Both the position numbers and the translations under genes were made by a program. A DNA stretch of 26,264 nucleotides from Deinococcus sp. (lineage in GTDB: Bacteria; Deinococcota; Deinococci; Deinococcales; Deinococcaceae), in assembly GCF_018260405.1 (NCBI RefSeq), contig NZ_JAGLBG010000033.1, positions 1 to 26,264 of the forward strand. The letters are read 5' to 3'. Each line of letters starts with the position of its first letter. The stretch's first letter is position 1. Below, in pieces: positions 1-10,188 of the stretch. The notes beneath the pieces are model-generated. The model was not told the origin of the DNA. It was given only the letters and a program-made list of their open reading frames with translations, and searched no databases.

Positions 1-240
1 GGCAAACCCTGCGAGGTATTTACCCTGTATAGCGCCGCGCCCAACGGTACCCCGACCGTTTTCAGGAACGGAGTAAGCGCAATGCTGAAGTATCAGGCGC
101 AGGCCAACATCAGGGCGCTGAAGCAGAATATGCAGGCCACCGAATTTGAGGAATACGCCCAGCAGGGCAAGCAGGAACAGTACATCTACAACGGGCTGGT
201 GGGAGGCAAGACCGTTTCGTTAGTGTGCCTACTGAACTGA
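1..240 (+). CDS. 3' end of an unidentified protein (partial)
   Basis: Frame 1 is open from the first base to a TGA at 238-240, giving the last 79 residues of a protein whose start lies outside the window. The visible part begins GKPCEVFTLYS and ends VSLVCLLN. It contains a Gln/Glu-rich probably helical stretch (about residues 28-60 of the fragment) and three cysteines or near-terminal cysteine motifs too sparse to define a metal site. No family is recognised. The gene converges with the MocR-type regulator; only 69 bases separate the two stops and no clear intrinsic terminator is visible between them. Codon use is like the neighbours, so it is probably a real gene, but no function can be given. 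Confidence 0.6.
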   Translation, partial: GKPCEVFTLYSAAPNGTPTVFRNGVSAMLKYQAQANIRALKQNMQATEFEEYAQQGKQEQYIYNGLVGGKTVSLVCLLN

Positions 241-309
241 GAGTGATTTGAGCCCTCAGGATAGAGGCACGCTCCCGGAGAAGCTGTGAGTTTAAATGCT
301 CTGAATGCT

Positions 310-1767
310 CTAGGCCAAAGCCCGCAGCACCTTCACAATGATCTGCGCTCCGGCGACCGCTTGGGCCAACGTCAGGTCGCCGTAGCCGAGCAGGAGGGCT
401 TCGGGCAAATCCTGGCCGTATTCGCCGAGGGTCGAAACGTACACCTGCGCCTGCGCCAGCTCACGCTGCACCTTGCGGGCACGCAGACCGGGCGCGAGGT
501 GCAGGCAGACGTGCAGCCCGGCCTCGATGCCGCGCAGGGTCGCCAGCGGTTCCAGCGGGGCCAGTTCACGGGTCAGCGCTTCACGAACCTGGGCATGCCA
601 GCGGCGGGTGCGGCGAATATGGCGGTCAAGTTCGCCACGGTTGAGCAGAAATGAGAGCGCCTGCTGCACCGGCACCGGGTGCCCCGAGTCAAGCAGCGTG
701 CGGGCGCGAACCAGCGCCGGAATCAGCGCGGGCGAGGTGATCAGAAACCCCGTTCTGACCGAGGGCGTCAGCACTTTACTAAGAGAAGCCAGATACAGCA
801 CCCGGCCCGCGCGGTCCAGGCTTGCCAGCGGGGGCAGCGGCGGGGCACCGTACCGAAATTCGCCGTCGTAGTCGTCCTCGATAATCAGGGCGTCGTTGGC
901 TTCGGCCCAGTCCAGCAGGGCCAGGCGGCGCGGCAGGCTCATGCGTACCCCCAGCGGAAACTGGTGGCTGGGCGTGACATACACGGCGTGGGCCGGGGGC
1001 AAGTCCGGCGAGATGACCGGGCCGTCTTCATCCAGCGGCAGGGGCAGGGCGGTGTGCCCGCTATCTAAAAACACCTGCCGCGCCGCCCGGTAGCCGGGGT
1101 TTTCCAGCAAAATGATCGATCCCCTGGGCAGCAGGCGTTCTACCAGGTTCAGACCTTGCAGCGTGCCCGCCGTGACCAGCACGTCCTCGGGCCGCGCCAG
1201 CAGCCCCCGTGAGCGCCCCACGAAGGCTGCCAGTGCCCCGCGCAGCGCGTCCTCGCCCGCCACGGCGCTGTAATCCCCGCGAATACCCTGCCGCGCTGCG
1301 TAAGCCCAGGCCTGCCGCCACGCCTTTTCATCCAGGGTGGCACTGGTGGTCACCCCCGTTTTGAAATGAATCCCCGGCAATCGGCCCGTGTGGTCTATGG
1401 GCAGCGGTGGGGGCGGCACGAACCAGCCCGGCGCACTTCCAACCCTCTTTTGCACGGCCTGCACCGCGCCGCGCGGCACCCGCGTACCGCTGCCCACCGC
1501 CGCACTGAGGGTGCCTTCCGCGACCAGTTCGGCGTAGGCCTCAGCCACCACGCCCCGCGTGACGCCCAGGCTGGTGGCCAGCGGGCGCGACCCAGGCAAG
1601 CGCAGGTCGGCGGGCAGCGCCCCCGAAAGCACGCCCTGGCGCAGTTGTTCGGCCAGTTGGGTGTGCAGCGGCGCCCCACCCTGACGGTTCAGGTGCAGGT
1701 CTACGGGCAGCAGGTCGGTGGATGGACTGCTCTTTTTGGTCAAAAGTGGCACTTCTGTGCGGGCCAT
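310..1767 (-). CDS. MocR/PdxR-type transcriptional regulator (GntR HTH + aminotransferase-like domain)
   Basis: A 485-residue protein with an N-terminal winged-helix GntR domain (about 25-98; LHTQLAEQLRQGVLSGALP, then LPGSRPLATSLGVTRGVV) joined to a fold-type I aminotransferase domain (about 125-480). The PLP-site residues are visible: IIEDDYDGEF (Asp298/Asp299 region) and SLSKVLTPSVRTG with the Schiff-base lysine at about 331. MocR regulators use PLP as an effector rather than for transamination. The frame stays open upstream to 2220, but that extension is the antisense of the DJ-1 gene; the ATG at 1767 gives the normal family length. It is divergent from the DJ-1/PNPOx-like pair with only 21 bases between start codons, so it very probably controls that pair and itself. 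The effector and targets are inferred from context only. Confidence 0.9.
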   Translation of the reverse strand: MARTEVPLLTKKSSPSTDLLPVDLHLNRQGGAPLHTQLAEQLRQGVLSGALPADLRLPGSRPLATSLGVTRGVVAEAYAELVAEGTLSAAVGSGTRVPRGAVQAVQKRVGSAPGWFVPPPPLPIDHTGRLPGIHFKTGVTTSATLDEKAWRQAWAYAARQGIRGDYSAVAGEDALRGALAAFVGRSRGLLARPEDVLVTAGTLQGLNLVERLLPRGSIILLENPGYRAARQVFLDSGHTALPLPLDEDGPVISPDLPPAHAVYVTPSHQFPLGVRMSLPRRLALLDWAEANDALIIEDDYDGEFRYGAPPLPPLASLDRAGRVLYLASLSKVLTPSVRTGFLITSPALIPALVRARTLLDSGHPVPVQQALSFLLNRGELDRHIRRTRRWHAQVREALTRELAPLEPLATLRGIEAGLHVCLHLAPGLRARKVQRELAQAQVYVSTLGEYGQDLPEALLLGYGDLTLAQAVAGAQIIVKVLRALA

Positions 1768-1775
1768 TGTAAGGC

Positions 1776-1781
1776 TAGGGT
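1776..1781 (+). promoter_or_regulatory. -10 box TAGGGT of the DJ-1 family gene, leaderless layout
   Basis: TAGGGT lies 7 nt before the ATG at 1789, with no Shine-Dalgarno. It almost coincides with TACCCT on the other strand (1777-1782), which lies 9 nt before the MocR start at 1767. The two divergent genes therefore appear to share overlapping -10 boxes. Confidence 0.55.
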
Positions 1782-1788
1782 AGCAGGC

Positions 1789-2403
1789 ATGACCCAGCCA
1801 CCGCCCCCCTTGACCATCGGCATCCTGATTTTTGACGGCATAGAAGTGCTTGACTTGGGCGGCCCCTTCGAGGTGTTCAGCGTCGCCAGCCGCGTGGCCG
1901 GGCGCTGGGGCCAGGAAGCCCCTTTCCGCCCTGTCCTGGTCGGCCTGACCAGCGCACCTGCCGGAGCGCGGGGCGGTTTCCGGGTGCTGCCCGACGCCAC
2001 CATGCAAGCGTGCCCGCCGCTGGACGTGCTGCTGGTGCCGGGCGGCGTGATAGATGACCTGCAACACAACGCCGCCGTGCTGGACTGGCTGCGGGCACAG
2101 GCCAGTAGCGCCGGGTTGGTGGCCTCGGTGTGTACCGGAGCCTTCGTGCTGGCGCAGGCGGGGCTGCTCTCGGGGCGCGTCACGACCCACTGGGAAGACC
2201 AGGCCGAACTGGCGCGGCAATTTCCAGAATTACAGGTGGTGCCTGGCGTGTCCTGGGTAGACGACGGCGGCCCAGTCACGTCCGGCGGCATTAGCGCAGG
2301 GATCGATATGTGCCTGCATCTGGTCGAGCGGCTGCACTCACGTGAACTGGCTGGGGCCACCGCGAAGCAGATGGAATACCGCTGGACGGGGGTGGGCGCA
2401 TGA
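1789..2403 (+). CDS. DJ-1/PfpI family protein (AraC-type GATase1-like; isonitrile-hydratase-like)
   Basis: A 204-residue single-domain protein of the DJ-1/PfpI superfamily. The opening strand and loop GILIFDGIEVLDLGGPFEVF and the nucleophile elbow SVCTGAFVLAQAG (Cys115), followed by TTHWE (His134), are the hallmarks of the subgroup that includes isonitrile hydratase InhA and the sensor half of GATase1-AraC regulators. There is no AraC HTH here, so it is a free-standing enzyme or chaperone-like protein. The ATG at 1789 is chosen over upstream in-frame starts because it sits 7 nt after a -10 box and upstream starts would overlap the divergent regulator. The stop overlaps the next start by 4 bases (ATGA), so translation is probably coupled. 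The substrate is unknown. Confidence 0.88.
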   Translation: MTQPPPPLTIGILIFDGIEVLDLGGPFEVFSVASRVAGRWGQEAPFRPVLVGLTSAPAGARGGFRVLPDATMQACPPLDVLLVPGGVIDDLQHNAAVLDWLRAQASSAGLVASVCTGAFVLAQAGLLSGRVTTHWEDQAELARQFPELQVVPGVSWVDDGGPVTSGGISAGIDMCLHLVERLHSRELAGATAKQMEYRWTGVGA

Positions 2404-3020
2404 CCGACTTCTACGACCCCCGGCAGCGCGACCCCAGCCTGAGCCGCCGCCCAAAAAACCGCCAGGGCGACGACTGGATCAGGGCGCTGCTGCTGCGCGT
2501 GCCCGTGGGCCGGGTGGCGACCGTGTGGCAGGGCGAGGACGGCGAGGCTTTTCCTTTTATCACGCCGCTGGCCTTCGCGTACCGCGCCAAGCAGCACGAC
2601 ATCGTGTACCACACCAACATCGTGGGAAGACTGCGGGCCAACACCGGGCAAGGCCACGCGCCTGACGGCGTGCGGGCCACCTTTGAAGCCTCCGAAATCG
2701 GGGCGCTGCTGCCCAGCAACTCGCCGCTGGAACTGTCGGTGCAGTACCGCTCGGTCATCGTGTTCGGCACGGCCCACCTCATCACCGACCCCGCCGAGCA
2801 GGAAGCGGCGCTGACCACCCTCTCGGAGCGGGTGTTTCCTGACCTAAAGATAGGCCAGCACACCCGGCCCATTTCCGCCGAAGACCTGAAGCGCACCAGC
2901 GTCTACACCCTGAACATTGCCCACTGGAGCGGCAAGGAAAACTGGGCAGCCCAGGCCATCCAGGAAGAGGAGTGGCCCGCCCTTGCGCCCGAACTGGCGC
3001 GGCTGCGGCCCACCTCGTGA
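2400..3020 (+). CDS. Pyridoxamine 5'-phosphate oxidase-like FMN-binding protein
   Basis: A 206-residue protein of the split-barrel flavin-binding superfamily (PNPOx-like / NimA-like). Core elements are VGRVATVWQGEDGEAFPFITP (about 36-57), the FMN-contact region IVYHTNIVGRLRAN (about 67-80), and a C-terminal TSVYTLNIAHWSGKENW (about 163-179), typical for the Pyridox_ox_2 subgroup in which the end of the barrel contacts the flavin. It is not recognisable as true PdxH. It starts within the stop of the DJ-1 gene (ATGA) and is probably in the same transcript. Linkage of a MocR regulator to a PNPOx-like flavoprotein is a recurrent arrangement; a role in detoxification or in B6-related chemistry is inference. 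Confidence 0.85.
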   Translation: MTDFYDPRQRDPSLSRRPKNRQGDDWIRALLLRVPVGRVATVWQGEDGEAFPFITPLAFAYRAKQHDIVYHTNIVGRLRANTGQGHAPDGVRATFEASEIGALLPSNSPLELSVQYRSVIVFGTAHLITDPAEQEAALTTLSERVFPDLKIGQHTRPISAEDLKRTSVYTLNIAHWSGKENWAAQAIQEEEWPALAPELARLRPTS

Positions 3021-3286
3021 TCCTGAAGGTGCTGATGGTCACCTAGCAGCCCAGGGGGACGGTAGTTGCGATGACCCGCCGCTTTCGGCTCTGCTCTTGC
3101 GGCCCGGCGTACTGGACGCGCACCCCGCCAAAGTCTCGCGCGAAGGCAGAGGCGTTAGTGATGGCGCTGGCGGGCATCGCCCTGATGAATTCGCAGGCCC
3201 AAAGCACTCGGGTCTGAATTTGCCGTAAACATAAATTACTGTCTACATTCGTTAACCAGGGGGTTACGCCACGCCGCGCCGCCGCC

Positions 3287-3292
3287 TAGACT
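3287..3292 (+). promoter_or_regulatory. -10 box TAGACT of lysJ, leaderless layout
   Basis: TAGACT is followed by 6 nt and the ATG at 3299; no Shine-Dalgarno is present in the gap. A weak upstream GGTTAC is 19 nt away, so the -35 is poor. Confidence 0.55.
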
Positions 3293-3298
3293 GGCAGC

Positions 3299-4540
3299 AT
3301 GACTCAAAGCAAATGGCTGGAAATCGAAAACAAGTACGACAGCGGCGTCTACCACAAGCATGAAGTGGTGATGGTGCGCGGCCAGGGCGCAACCGTCTGG
3401 GACGATGCCGGGCGCTCGTACATCGATTGCGTGGTGGGCTACGGCGTCGCCACGCTGGGCCACAGCCACCCCGACGTGGTGAAGGCCGTGCAGGAACAGG
3501 CGGGCAAGCTGATGGTGATGCCCCAGAGCGTGCCCAACGACAAGCGGGCCGAATTTTTGCAGGAACTAGTGAGCGTGCTGCCCCAGGGCCTCGAAAAAGT
3601 CTTTCTGTGCAACTCGGGCACCGAGGCGATGGAAGCGGCCAAGAAATTTGCCATTACCGGCACGGGCCGCCAGAAATTCGTGTCGATGAAGCGGGGGTTC
3701 GCGGGCCGCAGTCTGGGTGCGCTGGCCTTTACCTGGGAACCCAAGTACCGTGAGCCGTTCGGTGACGCCGTGGATAACCGCAACGTAGATTTCGTCACTT
3801 ACGGCGACATCGAGCAGCTCCGCGCCGTCGTGACCGACGAAACCGCCGCTGTGATTATCGAACCCGTGCAGGGTGAGGGCGGCGTACGGCCCGCCACCGC
3901 CGAGTTTTTGCAAGAAGCCCGCCGCATCACCAAGGAAAAGGGGGCGCTGCTGATCCTCGACGAAATCCAGACCGGCTTCTGCCGTACCGGAAAAATGTTT
4001 GCCTGCGAGCACAGCGGCGTCATTCCCGACGGCATGACCCTTGCCAAAGCGATGGCGGGCGGCGTACCGATTGGGGCCTTTGCCATGACCGCCGAGGTGG
4101 GCGCGAAGATGCCTGCGGGCGGGCACGGCACCACCTTTGGCGGCAACCCGCTGAGCATGGCCGCCGGAATCGCCGCCATCCGCGCCATGAAGCGTGAAGG
4201 GATGGCCGAGCAGGCCCGCGAAAAGGGCGAGTACTTCATGGAAAAACTGCGCGGCATTGGGTCGAACAAAATCCGTGAAGTGCGCGGCCTGGGCCTGATG
4301 ATCGGTGTGGAACTCAAGGAAAAGAGTGCGCCTTACATCGAAGCCCTGGAACACACCGAAGGCGTCCTGGCGCTGCAAGCCACGCCGCTGGTCGTGCGCT
4401 TTTTGCCGCCCGCCACCATTACTAAAGAGCAGATCGATCAGGTGGTCGCCGCCTTCGGGCGCGTACTGAACAGCGTCAACCCGCGTGCAGAGCGTCAGGC
4501 TGAGCTGGCCGCCGCCAAGGAAGACACGCAGACGGAATAA
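3299..4540 (+). CDS. lysJ: [LysW]-aminoadipate semialdehyde / acetylornithine transaminase
   Basis: A 413-residue class III PLP-dependent aminotransferase. Features in order: VVGYGVATLGHSHPDVV (about 45-61), the phosphate-binding NSGTEAMEAAKKFA (105-118), LLILDEIQTGF with the PLP-ring aspartate at 221, and the Schiff-base lysine at 250 in DGMTLAKAMAGG, then GGHGTTFGGNPL (274-285). The match to Thermus LysJ runs along the whole chain, including TWEPKYREPF and LKEKSAPYI. LysJ transfers an amino group onto the LysW-bound semialdehyde in the aminoadipate route to lysine, and related enzymes also serve arginine synthesis, so dual use is possible. The gene stands alone between a leaderless promoter and a strong terminator; no other lys gene is adjacent. 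A LysW-like zinc-ribbon gene lies about 12 kb downstream. Confidence 0.87.
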   Translation: MTQSKWLEIENKYDSGVYHKHEVVMVRGQGATVWDDAGRSYIDCVVGYGVATLGHSHPDVVKAVQEQAGKLMVMPQSVPNDKRAEFLQELVSVLPQGLEKVFLCNSGTEAMEAAKKFAITGTGRQKFVSMKRGFAGRSLGALAFTWEPKYREPFGDAVDNRNVDFVTYGDIEQLRAVVTDETAAVIIEPVQGEGGVRPATAEFLQEARRITKEKGALLILDEIQTGFCRTGKMFACEHSGVIPDGMTLAKAMAGGVPIGAFAMTAEVGAKMPAGGHGTTFGGNPLSMAAGIAAIRAMKREGMAEQAREKGEYFMEKLRGIGSNKIREVRGLGLMIGVELKEKSAPYIEALEHTEGVLALQATPLVVRFLPPATITKEQIDQVVAAFGRVLNSVNPRAERQAELAAAKEDTQTE

Positions 4541-4557
4541 CCGGAAACCCGCTTAAG

Positions 4558-4588
4558 GCCCCGCCGTTAGTAAGAACGGCGGGGCTTT
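4558..4588 (+). terminator. Intrinsic terminator of lysJ (possibly bidirectional)
   Basis: A perfect 11-bp stem, GCCCCGCCGTT (4558-4568) with AACGGCGGGGC (4575-4585), a 6-nt loop and a TTT tract. It sits between the convergent lysJ and permease genes. The T-tract is short and weaker still on the minus strand. Confidence 0.85.
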
Positions 4589-4615
4589 GTCGTGGCCCGG
4601 AAAGAGGATAAATGT

Positions 4616-5416
4616 TCAGCGGGTAGCGATCTTGACGCGTTTTTCCATCTGATCGGTGAACAGGGTCATCACGGTGGTCAGGGCCAGATAGACCACAGCG
4701 ACTGTCGTAAGCACCGGAATCGGCTGGAAGCTCTCGCTGCTGACCCGCGACCCGGCGAGCGTCAGTTCGAGAAGGGCGATGCTGGACGCCAGCGAGGAAT
4801 CCTTGAGCAGCGCCACGAGGTTATTAACCAGCGGCGGCACCACCACGCGCAGGGCCTGTGGCAGCACGACACTGAGCATAGTCTGCGCCCCGCTGAGGCC
4901 CAGGCTGCGGGCCGCTTCGGTCTGCCCACGCGGGATGGCCTGAATTCCGGCGCGGATGACCTCGGCGTTGTACGCCCCAACGTTGAGGGCCAGCGCGATC
5001 ACCGCCGACCAGAATTCGTTGAGTTCAAGTTTGATCCCGGCGCTTTGTAGCAGCGGCGGCAGCGCGTTGTATACGAACAGAATCTGCACTAGCAGCGGCG
5101 TGCCCCGGATCAGCCAGATAAAAAAGCTGGCGGGCGCACGCACGAACAGGTTTTCACTGGTCTTCATGATCCCCGCGATCACCCCGACCACCAGCCCGAT
5201 CAGCCCGGCGACCACCGTCAGCTGAACGGTCATCTGTGCGCCCTGCACGAACAGAGAGGCGCGGGGGCCGATAGGGTCGGGCATCTGGCGCAGAATAAAA
5301 GTAATCACGAAAAACAGGGCGACGAAGGCCAGCACAGCCCCGAGCAGCCACAGAATCAGACTCCCGAACCCCGGAACAGGGGATGACGTCCGTCCGGTCG
5401 GCACTTTGGTGGTCAC
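4616..5416 (-). CDS. Polar amino-acid ABC transporter permease (HisM/GlnP family)
   Basis: A 266-residue inner-membrane protein with hydrophobic segments at about 18-42, 60-84, 98-118, 136-150 and 228-248. The cytoplasmic coupling loop has the EAA signature, EAARSLGLSGAQTMLSVVLP (about 167-186), which docks the ATPase. LIRGTPLLVQI (about 102-112) is typical of the polar amino-acid permease family. The start is a GTG at 5416 with a strong AGGAGG 9 nt upstream, unlike the leaderless neighbours. It lies downstream of the binding-protein gene, separated by a hairpin and T-run. No GlnQ-type ATPase or second permease is adjacent, so the partner ATPase must be encoded elsewhere. The substrate cannot be told from sequence alone. 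Confidence 0.9.
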   Translation of the reverse strand: MTTKVPTGRTSSPVPGFGSLILWLLGAVLAFVALFFVITFILRQMPDPIGPRASLFVQGAQMTVQLTVVAGLIGLVVGVIAGIMKTSENLFVRAPASFFIWLIRGTPLLVQILFVYNALPPLLQSAGIKLELNEFWSAVIALALNVGAYNAEVIRAGIQAIPRGQTEAARSLGLSGAQTMLSVVLPQALRVVVPPLVNNLVALLKDSSLASSIALLELTLAGSRVSSESFQPIPVLTTVAVVYLALTTVMTLFTDQMEKRVKIATR

Positions 5417-5508
5417 TAAAAACAGCCTCCTGAATAAAGAACAAAGAGTGGTACTGGACGCCGGGCGCTCCAGAGGAGAAAAGGCTTATCTCGATTTGTC
5501 GCTACTTC

Positions 5509-5547
5509 AAAAAACCGGACAGGGGTTATGCGGCCTGCCCCCTCCGG
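5509..5547 (-). terminator. Terminator/attenuator between binding protein and permease
   Basis: On the minus strand CCGGA, then GGGG, pairs with CCCC and TCCGG across a 12-14 nt loop, and the stem is followed directly by six T (plus-strand A run 5509-5514). It lies after the binding-protein stop and before the permease, so it would trim most transcripts after the first gene. Confidence 0.65.
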
Positions 5548-5568
5548 ACATTTTTAATCAGTCCAACT

Positions 5569-6324
5569 TTACTTGCAGCGAATATCCTGCCCGAAGTACT
5601 GGTTGCTCAGCTTGGCGTAGGTCCCGCTGGACTGAACCTTGGCGAGGTCGGCATTGACTTCCCTCAGCAGAGTGCTGTTGCCCTTCTTGACGGCCATACC
5701 GTTCTTTTCGCTGAACAGCAGATCGCCCTGCACCAGTTTGCCCTTTTGCGCCTTGACCGCGTCGAGGCCGGTAAAACGGTCACTAACCCAGGCATCAACC
5801 CGGCTTGCCATCAGTGCGCCCTGCGCCGCCGCGTCGTTGGGAAAGGTCTTGACGCTGCCCACGCCGGGCACCTTATTCACGTTTTGCAAGTAAGATGTAC
5901 CGACCTGCACCGCCACGCTTTTGCCCTTGAGGTCGGCTGCCGACTTAGGGCCACCGGGCCGACTGACAATCGCGCCGCCCGTGCAGTAGTGGGGGGTACT
6001 GAAATCCACCGCTTTGGCCCGCTCAGGCGTAATGCCGTGGCTGGCAATCACCAGATCGTAGCGGTCTTGGCCCAGCCCGATCAGCAGGTTGTCGAACGGC
6101 TGCGTGACCCACTGCGCCTTGACCCCCATCTGCTTGGCAAGCGCATTGCCAAGGTCAACTTCAAAGCCCGTGAGCTTGTTGCCCTCAAGGTAGTTGAACG
6201 GCCTGAACGCACCCTCGGTGGCCATTTTAAGCGTGCCCGACTTCTTGATCTCGTCCCAGGTGCGGGCCTGTGCGCTGCTGGCCAGAAGGAGAAGGGCCGA
6301 TACGGTCAGTACTGTTTTGTGCAT
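5569..6324 (-). CDS. Amino-acid ABC transporter substrate-binding protein
   Basis: A 251-residue periplasmic binding protein (SBP_bac_3 family). A signal peptide occupies residues 1-20 (MHK, a Leu-rich core, ending SSAQA). The mature part has the family pattern LKMATEGAFRPFNY (33-46), GFEVDLGNALAKQMG, YDLVIASHGITPERAKAVDFSTPHY (about 90-113) and VAVQVGTSY. No lipobox cysteine is seen, so it is probably soluble in the periplasm. Two cysteines (in HYCTGG and at the extreme C-terminus, DIRCK) could form a disulfide. AGGAG stands 5 nt before the ATG. It is the first gene of a two-gene unit with the permease. The ligand is probably a polar amino acid, but the exact one is unknown. Confidence 0.9.
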   Translation of the reverse strand: MHKTVLTVSALLLLASSAQARTWDEIKKSGTLKMATEGAFRPFNYLEGNKLTGFEVDLGNALAKQMGVKAQWVTQPFDNLLIGLGQDRYDLVIASHGITPERAKAVDFSTPHYCTGGAIVSRPGGPKSAADLKGKSVAVQVGTSYLQNVNKVPGVGSVKTFPNDAAAQGALMASRVDAWVSDRFTGLDAVKAQKGKLVQGDLLFSEKNGMAVKKGNSTLLREVNADLAKVQSSGTYAKLSNQYFGQDIRCK

Positions 6325-6420
6325 ATTTACTCCTGATGCTGGTGTTTAGGGCAGGAGCCACCACTGTGAAGCGGCCACCAGGCAATGGCACAGTTTAACG
6401 CCGGATCTGCTAATCAAGGG

Positions 6421-6445
6421 AAAACCCGCTTCCGAAAAAGCGGGT
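6421..6445 (-). terminator. Intrinsic terminator of the CUT1-type ATPase gene
   Basis: Minus-strand ACCCGCTT pairs with AAGCGGGT (plus 6438-6445 and 6424-6431), with a 6-nt loop; the 3' arm is followed by TTT. It sits 54 bases after the ATPase stop. Confidence 0.75.
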
Positions 6446-6498
6446 CAATTGAAAGGTTAATACGGACTGCGATGCGTTGCGCCGGAGCCGTGACGGCC

Positions 6499-7698
<1,200 letters not shown>

Positions 7699-7824
7699 GT
7701 TAGTTGCCTACCTTTTCCCCATCTCTTACCCGTGAACGGTGTTCGAACTGCGCGAACAAAATCGGGCAATCGGGGTGCGCGAGAAGACTCAATGCTTACA
7801 CTGTGGCCATGCGGACGCTGCTGA

Positions 7825-7830
7825 AGTGTA
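7825..7830 (-). promoter_or_regulatory. Possible -10 box (TACACT) for the CUT1-type ATPase gene
   Basis: TACACT on the minus strand is 17 nt downstream of TTCCAT (7848-7853), a poor -35 that overlaps the palindrome at 7847-7864. It would give a leader of about 120 nt. Alternatives in this region cannot be excluded. Confidence 0.35.
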
Positions 7831-7846
7831 ACACTGCCAGGAACGC

Positions 7847-7864
7847 CATGGAAGCGCTTCGATG
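7847..7864. promoter_or_regulatory. LacI-family-type operator palindrome
   Basis: An 18-bp near-perfect palindrome, CATGGAAGCG/CTTCGATG, with a perfect GAAGCGCTTC core and central CG, the form bound by LacI-family sugar regulators. It overlaps a candidate -35 of the CUT1 ATPase gene, a position that suits repression. The regulator is not encoded in this window. Confidence 0.5.
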
Positions 7865-7914
7865 GCAGCGTGCTGGAGCGGCGCGGAAAAGTCGCCCTTA
7901 TCCGGACTGCCGAT

Positions 7915-8051
7915 TAGAGCAGTTCTCCGAATGATGGGCAAAAGAGCACCATCTTTTGGCCGATTGGAACGAATAAAGAAGAAAGGGAAGGACGTAGAAT
8001 GAAGGGGGCGGCGGCGGTGTTCCGACGTGCCCATAATTCGGAGAACTGCTA
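7915..8051. repeat. TA-flanked palindromic small repeat (SNR/MITE-like), copy A
   Basis: A 137-bp non-coding unit flanked by TA. Its ends are inverted repeats matching at 20 of 21 positions: GCAGTTCTCCGAAT at left and ATTCGGAGAACTGC at right, each extended by ATGGGC/GCCCAT. The right two-thirds (GTAGAATGAAGGGGGCGGCG onward) reappears in copy B at 25179-25317. It lies in the 469-base gap between the CUT1 ATPase and ABC-F genes. Apart from this repeat and the operator, that gap shows only GTCCC-GCC-GGGAC, a small hairpin without a T-run. Confidence 0.8.
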
Positions 8052-8167
8052 ACTCTGCAATGACCAGATTCAATCCAAGCGCAGGCGAGAAGGAAACTGC
8101 GGGTTTCGCGGTATGGCAGTCCCGCCGGGACGACCCCACCTGCACCAGAATTTAGCGGAAATCTGTA

Positions 8168-10072
<1,905 letters not shown>

Positions 10073-10079
10073 ACCCGCC

Positions 10080-10085
10080 AGTATA
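10080..10085 (-). promoter_or_regulatory. -10 box TATACT of the ABC-F gene, leaderless layout
   Basis: TATACT on the minus strand is followed by 7 nt and the GTG at 10072. No Shine-Dalgarno fits in this space, so the transcript probably starts at or next to the start codon. Confidence 0.65.
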
Positions 10086-10175
10086 CGGAAACTTTAGAGA
10101 CCGAAAAAATGTTCGGGGCTTGCACGCAGGCCCATCAGGCAGGCCCAGGTCAAGTGCTGCTCAGGCGCTATCCGC

Positions 10176-10181
10176 TACACT
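10176..10181 (+). promoter_or_regulatory. -10 box TACACT of the FecR-domain gene, leaderless layout
   Basis: TACACT is followed by 7 nt and a GTG at 10189. This favours the GTG over the in-frame ATG at 10120, which lies upstream of the box. Confidence 0.6.
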
Positions 10182-10188
10182 GCGAACA

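Noticed and set aside
1768..2220. N-terminal extension of the MocR regulator by 151 residues
   Set aside because: It is antisense to the well-supported DJ-1 gene, is Arg/Gly/His-rich low-quality protein, and would make the regulator far longer than its family.
3071..3217. 48-residue open frame starting MTRRFRLCSCG in the 278-base gap before lysJ
   Set aside because: No promoter or ribosome site of the usual type, no recognisable family and weak composition; it may be a gene remnant but cannot be supported.
8119..8140. GTCCC-GCC-GGGAC hairpin as terminator of the ABC-F gene
   Set aside because: The stem is short and no T-run follows on either strand.
7789..8145. 118-residue minus-strand frame between the CUT1 ATPase and ABC-F genes
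   Set aside because: It runs through the palindromic repeat and the operator and has no family resemblance.
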